Assembly (NCBI RefSeq): GCF_005845035.1
Contig: NZ_SPFO01000008.1
Location: forward strand, 23,372 to 87,371
Origin: Collinsella aerofaciens
GTDB lineage: Bacteria; Actinomycetota; Coriobacteriia; Coriobacteriales; Coriobacteriaceae
Direction: 5' to 3'
DNA length: 64,000 bases
Position 1 is the first letter of the stretch, and each line of letters starts with the position of its first letter. The notes beneath the pieces were generated by a model. It did no database searches and had not been told where the DNA came from. It worked only from the letters and a program-made list of their open reading frames with translations. The translations under genes and the position numbers were made by a program. This document shows, one piece after another, positions 33,711-41,874 of this stretch.

Positions 33711-35517
33711 GTGCCTCGCCTCCTTCCTGGGTCTGAGCTTGTGTTGCGGATGCCTCGGTGTCGGCTTCGACGGCCTCTTCGCCCTCGGCAGACATCTTGT
33801 TCTGCGAGGTAAAGGTCTCGCGGTAGATCTCGCTCGTCTTGAGCAGCTCATCGTGGTTGCCGATCTGCGCGATGCGGCCGCCCTCCATGACGATGATGCG
33901 GTCTGCATCCTGCACGGAGCTAATGCGCTGGGCGATGATGAGCTTGGTCGTGTTGGGCAGATAGCTTGCCAGCCCTGCGCGAATCTTGGCGTCGGTCTTG
34001 GTGTCGACGGCGCTGGTGGAGTCGTCCAGGATCAAGATCTTGGGGCGACGCAGCAGGGCACGCGCAATGCACAGGCGCTGCTTCTGACCGCCCGAGACAT
34101 TGGAGCCGCCCTGCTCGATCCAGGTGTCATAGCCCTTGGGGAAGCCGTCGACAAACTCATCGGCGCAGGCCAGATGTGCCGCCTCGCGGACCTCTTCGTC
34201 GGTGGCGTTCGGGTCGCCCCAACGCAGGTTCTCGGCAATCGTGCCGCTAAACAGCACGTTTTTCTGCAATACCATGGCCACTTGGTGGCGCAGGGCGTCC
34301 AAGTCGTAGTCGCGCACATCCACGCCGCCCACGCGCACGGTGCCTTCGGTGGCGTCGTACAGGCGGGCGATGAGGTTTACAAGCGTGGACTTGGCCGAGC
34401 CGGTGCCGCCGATGATGCCGATGGTCTCGCCGCTCTTAATGTGCAGGTCGATATCGTCGAGCGCCTGGCGCTTCGCATGCGCGGAATATTTAAAGCTCAC
34501 GTGGTCAAAGTCGATGGAGCCATCGGCGACCTCGAGCACGGGCTCGGCGGGATCGGCGATCGTGGGCTCGGCGGCCAGCACCTCGGTGATGCGGTGCGCC
34601 GATTCGTCGGCCATGGTCACCATGACAAAGATCATCGACAGCTGCATCAGACTCATGAGGATTTGGAAGCCATAGGTAAAGATCGAGGAGAGCTGGCCCA
34701 CGTCGAACAGCGTGCCCTGGCTCGTGATGATGAGCTTGGAGCCCAGGTAGATGATGACGACAAACGCGCCGTTGACGCAGATGTTCATCATGGGGTTGTT
34801 AAAGGCAAGCAGCTTCTCGGCGCGGGTGAAGTCCATTTGGACGTCGCGCGCAGCGGTCGCGAACTTCTCCTTCTCAAAGTCTTCGCGCACATAGCTCTTA
34901 ACTACGCGCATGCCGGTGACGTTTTCCTCGACGGACTCGTTAAGGGCGTCGTACTTGTGGAACACGCGCGAGAAGATGGGGCGCACCTTAAAGATGATAA
35001 AGAACAGCCCAAAGCCCAGCAGTGGAATGATGACCAGGTAGACCATGGCGACGCTGCCGCCCATGATAAATGCCATGGTAAAGGCGAAGATCAATACCAG
35101 CGGCGCGCGCACGGCGATACGGATGATCATCATAAAGGCCTGCTGCACGTTGTTGATATCGGTGGTCAGGCGCGTGACGAGCGAGGAGCTCGAGAACTCA
35201 TCGATGTTGGCAAAGCTGAACGTCTGGATCTTGTAGAACAGGTCGTGACGCAGGTTCTTGGCGAACCCGCAGCTCGCATGGCTGCAGGTGACGCCGGCAG
35301 CGGCGCCAAAAGCAAGCGACGTCAGCGCGATGAGCACCAAAAAGCCTGCGGTGGGAAGCATCTCGGCTACGGTAGCGCCGTCTTTGATGGCGTCGATCAG
35401 GTTGGCGGTGATAAATGGAATCAGCATCTCGCAGAGCACCTCGCCAAGCACGAGCAGCGGCGTGGCAACGGCGACCTTCATATAGTCGCGGATGCTTCCC
35501 ATGAGGGTTTTAATCAT
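33703..35517 (-). CDS. Heterodimeric ABC exporter, subunit with degenerate ATP site
   Basis: Fused half-transporter of 604 residues, partner of the gene behind it. Walker A reads IGGTGSAKST, with alanine in place of the usual glycine before lysine, and Walker B ends ILILDDSTSAVD, with aspartate instead of the catalytic glutamate. The signature NVSGGQKQR and the Q-loop are normal, and the H-loop reads AQRISSV with glutamine where histidine is expected. Such a weakened site in one subunit is typical of heterodimeric exporters. A charged tail (EEAVEADTEASATQAQTQEGGE) is not conserved in the family as I know it. It overlaps the regulator gene upstream by eight bases. Confidence 0.9.
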   Translation of the reverse strand: MIKTLMGSIRDYMKVAVATPLLVLGEVLCEMLIPFITANLIDAIKDGATVAEMLPTAGFLVLIALTSLAFGAAAGVTCSHASCGFAKNLRHDLFYKIQTFSFANIDEFSSSSLVTRLTTDINNVQQAFMMIIRIAVRAPLVLIFAFTMAFIMGGSVAMVYLVIIPLLGFGLFFIIFKVRPIFSRVFHKYDALNESVEENVTGMRVVKSYVREDFEKEKFATAARDVQMDFTRAEKLLAFNNPMMNICVNGAFVVIIYLGSKLIITSQGTLFDVGQLSSIFTYGFQILMSLMQLSMIFVMVTMADESAHRITEVLAAEPTIADPAEPVLEVADGSIDFDHVSFKYSAHAKRQALDDIDLHIKSGETIGIIGGTGSAKSTLVNLIARLYDATEGTVRVGGVDVRDYDLDALRHQVAMVLQKNVLFSGTIAENLRWGDPNATDEEVREAAHLACADEFVDGFPKGYDTWIEQGGSNVSGGQKQRLCIARALLRRPKILILDDSTSAVDTKTDAKIRAGLASYLPNTTKLIIAQRISSVQDADRIIVMEGGRIAQIGNHDELLKTSEIYRETFTSQNKMSAEGEEAVEADTEASATQAQTQEGGEAHE

Positions 35518-36013
35518 CCAGTTCCTCCCAAGTTACACGGATTTTCTCGAGCATTTCGGCGAGCTGCTCGCGCTCGTCGTGTGTGAGGGCGCTAAAGGCC
35601 TGCTCTCTAAAGCGAATGCGGGCCGCTTGGTCGATGCGGGCATTTTCCCGGCCGGTTTCGGTCAGGCGAATGGTGAGTTGCCGTCGATCCTTGGGGTTAC
35701 GGCTGCGCTCGATGAGGCCGTTGAGCTCGAGTTTGGACAGGATCTCGGAAAGCGACCCTGGCTTGAGGTCAAAGTGCATGCCGAGTTCCTGCTGCGACAT
35801 CTCGCCGCCGGGCTGTTTGGCCAGCAGGCAGATAATGGGCGCCTTGCCGGATACGCCACCACCATGAAAGTGCATGTAATGGCCGCAAAAGCCCAGGTTA
35901 TTGAGGATGCGCTTGGCAAGCTTGTCTTCCGAGCTAACCGCTTCGGGTACATCAGCCGGCTGTGACGGGTCGCCGCCGGGTTCATGCGGATAGGCGAGTG
36001 GTTCAACACACAT
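35510..36013 (-). CDS. MarR-family regulator of the ABC exporter
   Basis: Winged-helix repressor of 167 residues. The DNA-binding part contains MSQQELGMHFDLKPGSLSEILSKLELNGLIERSRNPKDRRQL (key parts LKPGSLSEILSKLE and RNPKDRRQL), with the wing RDRRQ pattern of MarR proteins. N-terminal 30 residues are an extension. It is first in a minus-strand operon and overlaps the exporter gene by eight bases, so it probably senses a ligand and controls the exporter and itself. Likely operator lies just upstream. Confidence 0.88.
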   Translation of the reverse strand: MCVEPLAYPHEPGGDPSQPADVPEAVSSEDKLAKRILNNLGFCGHYMHFHGGGVSGKAPIICLLAKQPGGEMSQQELGMHFDLKPGSLSEILSKLELNGLIERSRNPKDRRQLTIRLTETGRENARIDQAARIRFREQAFSALTHDEREQLAEMLEKIRVTWEELDD

Positions 36014-36037
36014 ATCTAAGCTTCGCTCCTTTCTTTA

Positions 36038-36076
36038 GTTAGGTAGTGGAATTGTTTTGTGCCTAACCAATTTAGG
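36038..36076 (-). promoter_or_regulatory. Probable MarR operator
   Basis: GTTAGG..CCTAAC spaced by 18 bases (36038-36067) and the overlapping palindrome CCTAACCAATTTAGG (36062-36076) lie 25-63 bases before the regulator gene, where an autoregulatory operator is expected. Confidence 0.45.
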
Positions 36077-36114
36077 AGCGTGAGAAATCAATGTCAAGGT
36101 ACCAAACTTATTAA

Positions 36115-36260
36115 GTTACGGCGTTTTGCCAAACGCCGTAACCGCTCGACGCTGCAAACGTTCCTAGGCGGCAATCTGGCGTTCAATCGTCGGGCATGGC
36201 CACAAGGCCTATGCCCTCCTCTTTCACGCCACCTTGCTCGCTTAGGAACGCTTTCGCTGT
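36115..36260 (+). repeat. Structured element B, copy 1
   Basis: A 5' hairpin (GTTACGGCGTTT / AAACGCCGTAAC) is followed by GACGCTGC, an outer stem (AACGTTCCTA / TAGGAACG), CAATCTGGCGTTCAA, an inner hairpin GGGCATGGCC-ACAA-GGCCTATGCCC, TTTCACGCCACCTTG and CGCTG. Layout and single-stranded signatures match copies 2-4, but stems have other sequences. TGGCG/CGCCA here corresponds to TGACG/CGTCA in copies 3 and 4, a compensatory change. It lies between the divergent MarR and kinase genes. Confidence 0.65.
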
Positions 36261-36437
36261 CCGTCCTCAACCTGCGGCGTTGCCCTTGTTGGCACTTGGG
36301 GACGTTCCTTTTCTGTCGGCACCTAGGGACACTCCTTGTCAAGGCTTTGGTGCAAACTTCCGTCCGCAGCGCTCCCTGCGCTACACTTAGTCGCATTGTG
36401 GCGCCGCCGCGCCGTGCTCGAACCAAGGGAGACTCTC

Positions 36438-37262
36438 ATGAAGAACACTCAGCTGCTGCTGATCAACGATATGTGCGGTTACGGCAAGGTTGCGCTTTCC
36501 GCCATGCTGCCGGTGCTGTCGCACATGGGCTATCGCATCCACAACCTGCCGACGGCCCTCGTTTCCGATACGCTCAACTATCCCAAGTTCTACATCCACG
36601 ACACCACCGAGTACGTGCGCCAGAGCCTCGCCATCTGGGAGGAGCTCGGCTTTGAGTTCGACGCCATCTCGACCGGCTTTATCGTGACCGAGGAAGAGAC
36701 GCGCGTCATCTCGGACTTTTGCCACCGTCGCGCGCAAAAGGGCACCAAGGTGTTCGTTGACCCCATCATGGGCGACAACGGCAGGCTCTATGCGGGTGTG
36801 CCCGAGTCCACGATTGGCCTTATGCAGCACCTGCTGGAGTGCGCAGACTACGCGGTGCCCAACTATACTGAGGCGTGCCTGCTTGCCGATAGGCCTATCG
36901 CCGAGCAAATTACGCCCGATGAGGCCCGCGCCCTTGTGGACGCCGTGCGCGAGCTGGGTGCCAAGTCGGTGGTCATTACGAGCGCCGTGGTCAATGGCAC
37001 GAACGCGGTTATCGGTTACGACCATGTAGCGGGGGAGTACTTCACGATTCCCTTTGAGCTCATTCCGGTGTATTTCCCGGGCACGGGCGACACGTTTTCG
37101 GCGGTGCTCGTCGGCCGCGTTATGGCCGGTTGGAGCCTGCAGCGCGCGACGGGCGATGCCATGCGCGTGGTGGCGGAGCTTATCGAGCGCAATGCCGACC
37201 AAGAGGACAAGTCGGCCGGCCTTCCCATCGAGGCCTGCCTGGATGTGGTTGACCATGAGTAA
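36438..37262 (+). CDS. Pyridoxamine-kinase-like PfkB/ribokinase-family kinase
   Basis: Cytosolic small-molecule kinase of 274 residues, most like PdxK/PdxY-type pyridoxal or pyridoxamine kinases. Motifs: INDMCGYGKVALSAMLPVL near the N-terminus (usually D.sGyGR.s...piLs), VDPIMGDNGRLY, PNYTEACLL and the anion-hole signature PGTGDTFSAVLVG with the catalytic Asp. Start follows AAGGGAG. It overlaps the next gene by eight bases (ATGAGTAA). It probably salvages vitamin B6; a hydroxymethylpyrimidine kinase is the main alternative. Confidence 0.82.
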   Translation: MKNTQLLLINDMCGYGKVALSAMLPVLSHMGYRIHNLPTALVSDTLNYPKFYIHDTTEYVRQSLAIWEELGFEFDAISTGFIVTEEETRVISDFCHRRAQKGTKVFVDPIMGDNGRLYAGVPESTIGLMQHLLECADYAVPNYTEACLLADRPIAEQITPDEARALVDAVRELGAKSVVITSAVVNGTNAVIGYDHVAGEYFTIPFELIPVYFPGTGDTFSAVLVGRVMAGWSLQRATGDAMRVVAELIERNADQEDKSAGLPIEACLDVVDHE

Positions 37263-37584
37263 CGCCGACGAGAGCAGCACCGAGGCGGCGGGCGAGAACA
37301 AGCCGCTCGGTGCCCCGCGCGGCAGGCGCCCACGTATTCGCATTAGCTGCGTGGACCAGCTGGGCACATGCCGCTGCCATCACGGGCACAAGCCGGGTGA
37401 CGTCTTCGACTTCGACCGCGACCGCGGCAAGATGTGTTCCATGGCATGTCACGTGGGCTTTCCCTATATCGACATCCTGCGCTACGGCGGAACCGTGCCC
37501 GGTAACGAGCCCGGCACGGCAAAGTTCTGCTGTCCCGAGGTCGATACGCTGAACGTCTGGCTTGCTGAGATCGTCGACGAGTAA
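37255..37584 (+). CDS. Cys-rich TIGR04076-like small protein
   Basis: A 109-residue soluble protein with cysteines in CRCHHGHKPGDVFDF, CSMACHVGFPYI and KFCCPEVD. The 'chGhkpGD.f' motif and the paired cysteines near the end resemble the small TIGR04076 family of unknown function. The N-terminal 25 residues are polar and probably disordered. It overlaps the kinase gene, so the two are translated together and may act in one pathway. Metal binding is plausible from the cysteines but unproven. Confidence 0.7.
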   Translation: MSNADESSTEAAGENKPLGAPRGRRPRIRISCVDQLGTCRCHHGHKPGDVFDFDRDRGKMCSMACHVGFPYIDILRYGGTVPGNEPGTAKFCCPEVDTLNVWLAEIVDE

Positions 37585-37612
37585 TCGAGCGAGGTTTTTC
37601 TCCCTCAAAGAT

Positions 37613-37685
37613 AACGAGCGTGGATAATCTCCCGTTTAGAGCGCGCTTGAACGCTCAAAGTGGGAGATTATCAACGCTCGTTTTA
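37613..37685. terminator. Bidirectional long hairpin at a convergent junction
   Basis: A 21-base stem with one mismatch (AACGAGCGTGGATAATCTCCC on the left, written here in part as GAGCGTGGATAATC) encloses a 28-base loop with its own GAGCG/CGCTC pairing. TTTTAT follows on the plus strand. It lies between the TIGR04076-like gene and the convergent phosphatase gene. Confidence 0.75.
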
Positions 37686-37724
37686 TGCCGATGGCGTGGC
37701 ACGTGCGTCCGCGTGCTCGCTTGC

Positions 37725-38171
37725 CTATAACTGCTCGAGCATGGCCATGCAGCCGGCGAGCACATCGCGGTAGGTGGCATCGAAGTTGCCGGTGTGCCAG
37801 GGATCGGCCACGTCGCCGGGGCGATCGGTCCAATCGAGCAGACGCGAGATCTTGCCATCGGGGTCGCTGCCAAAAATGCGACGCAGACCTCGCGCGTTCT
37901 CGGCATCCATATAGACAATGTGGTCCCAGTCACCATACTCTGCGCGATGCACCTGGCGGGCGCGGTGCGCAACGACGGGAATCCCGACTTCACGCAGCTT
38001 GGCAACGGTGCCACGATGCGGCGGATTGCCGATCTCCTCGGTCGATGTCGCGGCGGAATCAATGGCAAACTCCGCCTCGCGCCCAGCGCGGCGCACGAGC
38101 TCGGTAAACACGGACTCAGCCATCGTCGAGCGGCAGATATTTCCATAACAGATAAACAGTACACGTTGCAT
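37725..38171 (-). CDS. Low-molecular-weight protein tyrosine phosphatase
   Basis: Cytosolic phosphatase of 148 residues. The P-loop FICYGNICRST gives the nucleophile Cys8 and Arg14; the general-acid loop is DVADPWHTG. Both are intact. Such enzymes often regulate capsule or exopolysaccharide tyrosine kinases or act in stress response. The ATG has AAAGGA upstream; an in-frame extension of 15 codons lacks a signal. It is followed 45 bases earlier on the same strand by an MFS gene, so the MFS and phosphatase genes may be co-transcribed. Confidence 0.9.
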   Translation of the reverse strand: MQRVLFICYGNICRSTMAESVFTELVRRAGREAEFAIDSAATSTEEIGNPPHRGTVAKLREVGIPVVAHRARQVHRAEYGDWDHIVYMDAENARGLRRIFGSDPDGKISRLLDWTDRPGDVADPWHTGNFDATYRDVLAGCMAMLEQL

Positions 38172-38216
38172 ATGTGGTTTCCTTTCGATCGCCATCATCG
38201 AGCTCGAGTATCGCAT

Positions 38217-39467
38217 CTACGCCTGCACCCTCGCCCGCTTGCGCTCCCAGCGAGCCAACTTAATCGTCACCAGCGTGAGCGCCCAGGCCACAAGCGAGAA
38301 CGCGGCGCCCACTGCGCCCACGTACGCAATACCAATGCTGCTTACCACGGCGCCGCCCACTGCGGTGCCAAACGAAATGCCGACATTAAACGCCATGGGT
38401 TCTACCGAGCTCGCGAGCACCATCGATTTGGGATGGCGGCTGCGAGCCACGTCCATAAAGTGCGTGATGCACGACACCGAGAACAGGTACATGAGCATCG
38501 CCAGGCTAAAGACAAAGACAAGTGCGAGCGGCATGGCAGCGCCTACGGCAAACAGCCCAAACAATGCCACCGCCTGCAGCACAAACGTCACAAGCAGCGC
38601 CTTCATGCCAAAGCGCGCATCGATCCATCCGCCCAGGATGTTCGAGATCAGGCAGAACACGCCGTAGGCCATAAGCGTGGTACTGGCTTCGACCGTGCCC
38701 ATGCCCAGCACCTGCTCAAGATAAGGCGTCACGTAGCCGTAGAACACATAGACCGAGCCCACGCCAAACAAAAAGATAAGCATGCCGGTGATGATACTCG
38801 GCTCGCGCAGCAGACTCGCCTGCTCGCGAAAGGTGGCGGGCTCGTCGGTTTGCCCAGCGCGCGGCATAAACGCCACGAGCGCTCCGCAGATCAAAACGGC
38901 AAAGGTCAGCGCGCCGTACATGGCAACGTGCCAGTCGAGCGTGTCGGCCACAAACTTACCGATCGAGGTCACAAAGACCATCGCCACGGAAAACGCACCA
39001 TATACTACCGAGATGGCAAGCGAAGTTTGCTGTGGGGACAGAAGCTCAGGGATGTACGTCACGCCCACGGCGAGCAGCGCACCCGAGACAGAGCCCAGGA
39101 CAATGCGCGAGATAAAGAGCACCTGGAAGTTGGGCGCCAGTGCCATAAACAAATTGCCAAGCACAAAGACGATGCTATAGCACACGAGCAGCTGGTAGCG
39201 GCGAAAACGGCCCGTGCTGAGCGCAAGCGTCGGCGTAGCGATGGCGTAGACGAGCGCGAACACGCTGATGAGCTGGCCCGCAGTGGCAAGTGATACGCCG
39301 AGTTCCGTTGCCAAGTCGCTTTCGATGCCGATGACCACGAACTCGGAGCAGCCGAGCGAGAATCCCAACAGCACGAGCAGCGCCAGGCAGAGCTTGGTGC
39401 GCGCGGGGGAGAGCGCGGCGGCGGTTGACTTTCTTTTAGGCGTGGTTGCGGCGGTCAAGGTTGTCAC
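38217..39467 (-). CDS. MFS transporter, DHA1 (AraJ/Bcr-like) type
   Basis: Twelve-helix drug/sugar efflux-type permease of about 416 residues. It has LGFSLGCSEFVVIGIESDLATELGVS at the first helix (quoted in part: GCSEFVVIGIESDLA), the pattern of the AraJ/YdhP DHA1 group, and STGRFRRYQLLV in loop 2-3. The substrate is unknown. The start is uncertain: no ATG lies near the first helix; a GTG is chosen here, and a TTG three codons later with GGAG eight bases upstream is the best alternative. It is transcribed towards the phosphatase gene. Confidence 0.82.
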   Translation of the reverse strand: MTTLTAATTPKRKSTAAALSPARTKLCLALLVLLGFSLGCSEFVVIGIESDLATELGVSLATAGQLISVFALVYAIATPTLALSTGRFRRYQLLVCYSIVFVLGNLFMALAPNFQVLFISRIVLGSVSGALLAVGVTYIPELLSPQQTSLAISVVYGAFSVAMVFVTSIGKFVADTLDWHVAMYGALTFAVLICGALVAFMPRAGQTDEPATFREQASLLREPSIITGMLIFLFGVGSVYVFYGYVTPYLEQVLGMGTVEASTTLMAYGVFCLISNILGGWIDARFGMKALLVTFVLQAVALFGLFAVGAAMPLALVFVFSLAMLMYLFSVSCITHFMDVARSRHPKSMVLASSVEPMAFNVGISFGTAVGGAVVSSIGIAYVGAVGAAFSLVAWALTLVTIKLARWERKRARVQA

Positions 39468-39515
39468 TCCAATGTCGCATGAATAAGCGGGATTCAATCC
39501 CTGCAACTCTAGCAG

Positions 39516-39548
39516 AATGTGACAAAGGGGCAGTCCCTTTGTCACATT
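39516..39548. repeat. REP-like hairpin R3
   Basis: AATGTGACAAAGGG and its complement around GCAG. It lies in the region between the divergent MFS and membrane-protein genes, so it is not simply a terminator. Confidence 0.75.
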
Positions 39549-39569
39549 GCGCTGCCGGCCAGTCGCCCA

Positions 39570-39632
39570 AACCGTCACAACATTCGATGAAAATCTCGAA
39601 ATCGAAGAAAAGCGTCGAATGTTGTGACGGTT
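39570..39632. repeat. Long perfect hairpin in a divergent intergenic region
   Basis: An 18-base perfect stem (AACCGTCACAACATTCGA) with a 27-base loop that includes TCTCGAAATCGA. Same build as the hairpins at 18468 and 37613, but here between divergent genes, which argues against a pure terminator role. Confidence 0.7.
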
Positions 39633-39719
39633 TTCGTGTTTGGCGCGGGTGAGCTTCCGCGTCATCTGAGGGTATAAGGCTAGCAAGTGTTTATTTGCGA
39701 GGCCTAAGGGGCGCCCCGT

Positions 39720-40589
39720 ATGGATATCGATAACTTTGAATGGTGGTATAGCGAGGGTGAGGCTCCGGACGAGGAGTGGGACGAACCCACGCCGCGTGAC
39801 GTGTCGAGCGACGAGGACGAGACCGGCAACGACGTCGCCGCCGACTCGGACGCCGCCCTCGACCCCGTCGAGCCTCTGACCTTCGAACAAGCCTGGGCCC
39901 AGGCCGAGGCAGACGAGGCCAAGGCCGACGCTACGGCCACGCTCGGCGAGCCAGCCGACATGTCGATCTCGCCGGCAAAGACCCCGCAGCCGCGTCACAC
40001 TATCGACCCCGACAGCACGGCATCCTTCAGTATTCTCGACGTGCCCTCGCAGGGCGCTCAGGCGCCCGCACCCACACGTCGCCCCAATCTGTCTCGCGAG
40101 GAAGATGCAGGACGTCGCTCGCCGCTTGGCCCCATCCTTATCGCCTTTATGGCCGGCGTTATCGCATGCTCGGTAATTGGAAACGTCTGGAGCCATGTCG
40201 AACAACAGCGAAAAGACGCCGCCAAGGTCGAGATGTCTGTCGAGCAATCGCTCAGCCGCACGCGCTCGGTACATGTGTCGGTCGAGGTCAAGGACGGCGC
40301 GACGTGGGACACCGCGCGCGGCGACAGCCAAATGCTCATCCATATCGTGGGGCGCACGCTCAAAGGGCAGACGATTGACGAGTATCAATACGTCAATTCC
40401 GCTGGTGACGGCATCGAGCTCAAGCCCGGCGACTACGAGCTCACCGTCGATGAACCGCCCGTCGCCACCGACGGCGCGCGCTTCCGTGCCTCAAAGCGCA
40501 TGGTCCCCGTGAACTTTAACTCACAGGCGCCCGACACGGTCGACACCACACCGCAGGGTGGGTTCGACCTTTACGTAGATGCCCAGTAG
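39720..40589 (+). CDS. Hypothetical acidic membrane protein
   Basis: No family recognised. 289 residues in three parts: a strongly acidic, low-complexity cytoplasmic N-terminus (about 1-125, rich in D, E and A; begins MDIDNFEWWYSEGEAPDEEW), one transmembrane helix (PLGPILIAFMAGVIACSVIGNVW, about 134-157) and an external C-terminal domain that looks beta-rich (SVHVSVEVKDGATWD ... DGIELKPGDYELTVDEPP). The last part resembles a carbohydrate- or protein-binding beta sandwich, but this is a guess. An AAGGGG lies about nine bases before the ATG. It has its own transcription unit upstream of the epimerase-like gene. Confidence 0.7.
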   Translation: MDIDNFEWWYSEGEAPDEEWDEPTPRDVSSDEDETGNDVAADSDAALDPVEPLTFEQAWAQAEADEAKADATATLGEPADMSISPAKTPQPRHTIDPDSTASFSILDVPSQGAQAPAPTRRPNLSREEDAGRRSPLGPILIAFMAGVIACSVIGNVWSHVEQQRKDAAKVEMSVEQSLSRTRSVHVSVEVKDGATWDTARGDSQMLIHIVGRTLKGQTIDEYQYVNSAGDGIELKPGDYELTVDEPPVATDGARFRASKRMVPVNFNSQAPDTVDTTPQGGFDLYVDAQ

Positions 40590-40702
40590 GCGCTCGCCGC
40601 TCATTCCGCTATGGCTACTCAATAATCGCCTGCCGTCCCGTCCCGCCGCCAAGAGTGGGACAATAGCCCTCGACACTATTGTTTACCTTTGGAGGAAGTA
40701 GC

Positions 40703-41596
40703 ATGTCTACCGTCACTACTATCAAGCGCGGCGGCCTCACCGCGGCCATCGATTCCATGGGCGCCCAGCTCACGAGCCTTGCCCTCAACGGCAACGAGTA
40801 TCTGTGGCAGGGCGACCCCGCCTTTTGGGGCAAGCACGCGCCCATCCTGTTCCCCATTGTGGGCTCGCTGCGCAACAACACGGCAACGTCTGCGGCCGGC
40901 ACCTGCGAGATGCCGCGCCACGGACTCGCGCGCATTGTCGAGCACAAGCTGGTCGAGGTTTCGGAGGACGGCTCCTCGGTAACGTACGAGATCACCGATA
41001 CGCCCGAGTCGCTCAAGGCGTTCCCGTTCCACTTTAAGCTCAACATGACCTATGCCTTGACCGGCGATTCCACCCTCACGCAGACCTTTGCCGTCACCAA
41101 TACCGGCGACGTGGACCTGCCGTTCTCGGTGGGCGGCCACCCCGCGTTTAACGTACCGGCTCCCGGTGCCGAGGACGAGGCATTCGAGGATTACGAGCTG
41201 GCGTTTACCGAGGCTTGGACGAACGAGGCTCCCATCATCACGCCCGACGGTCTTATGACGTTCGAGGGTAGTTACAAGGCTCCTGATAACTCGGACGTGC
41301 TGCCCATCACGCACCGCAGCTTCGATAACGACGCCATCATGTTCACCGATACCCCGGGCTCCACGCTCACGCTGCGCGGCCGCAAGTCGGGCCACGGCGT
41401 CAAGATCGACTTTGAGGGCTTTAAGTACATTGGCGTGTGGTCTGCCGCCAACGATGCCCCGTTTGTGGCGCTCGAGCCCTGGACCGGTCATACCACCATG
41501 GACACCGAGGACGACGTCTTTGAGCACAAGGTCAACACCATCACCTTGGCTCCCGGCGCTACCGACAAACGTAGCTTTAGCGTCACCTTGCTCTAG
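40703..41596 (+). CDS. Aldose 1-epimerase family protein (LacX-like)
   Basis: Cytosolic mutarotase-like protein of 297 residues, of the LacX / YeaD-like branch. It shows NEYLWQGDPAFWGKHAPILFPIVG, the usual substrate-site entry 'WqgdpafW...apiLFPivG' (quoted in part: WGKHAPILFPIVG), MPRHGLAR with the catalytic-type histidine, SVGGHPAFNVP with the second histidine and ALEPWTG near the end. The start follows GGAGG. It stands alone. An element of family B begins five bases after its stop. The sugar substrate is not known. Confidence 0.87.
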   Translation: MSTVTTIKRGGLTAAIDSMGAQLTSLALNGNEYLWQGDPAFWGKHAPILFPIVGSLRNNTATSAAGTCEMPRHGLARIVEHKLVEVSEDGSSVTYEITDTPESLKAFPFHFKLNMTYALTGDSTLTQTFAVTNTGDVDLPFSVGGHPAFNVPAPGAEDEAFEDYELAFTEAWTNEAPIITPDGLMTFEGSYKAPDNSDVLPITHRSFDNDAIMFTDTPGSTLTLRGRKSGHGVKIDFEGFKYIGVWSAANDAPFVALEPWTGHTTMDTEDDVFEHKVNTITLAPGATDKRSFSVTLL

Positions 41597-41600
41597 AGGT

Positions 41601-41745
41601 TCCGCCGTTCTGACGAACGGCGGGCCGGTCGACGCTGCGCGCCGCCCAGAGCGACAATTTGTCATTCAAAAGGCATGGCATGACCAGAAGGTCTATGCCT
41701 TGCCTTTTTCATGCCAACTTGTTTGCTCTGGGCGGCGCTCGCTGG
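41601..41745 (+). repeat. Structured element B, copy 2
   Basis: 5' hairpin CCGCCGTTC / GAACGGCGG, then GACGCTGCG, outer stem GCGCCGCCCAGAGC / GCTCTGGGCGGCGC, ACAATTTGTCATTCAA, inner hairpin AAGGCATGGCATGACC-AGAA with its complement, and CGCTCGCTG. It begins five bases after the epimerase-like stop. Stems differ in sequence from copies 3 and 4 but pair fully. Confidence 0.7.
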
Positions 41746-41874
41746 CATTGCCAAAACATCGACGCTCCCAATGACTACCGTGTGTCTATTAATTTTTCGA
41801 GCTTGTACTGCGCTGCTGGTCGCTGGCGTATATCCTGTCTTGTTGTCAGCAAAACGAAATAGGGAAGGCACCAG

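Noticed and set aside
36059..36655. A 198-codon frame across element B1 and the start of the kinase gene
   Set aside because: It reads through the structured repeat and overlaps the real kinase start in another frame.
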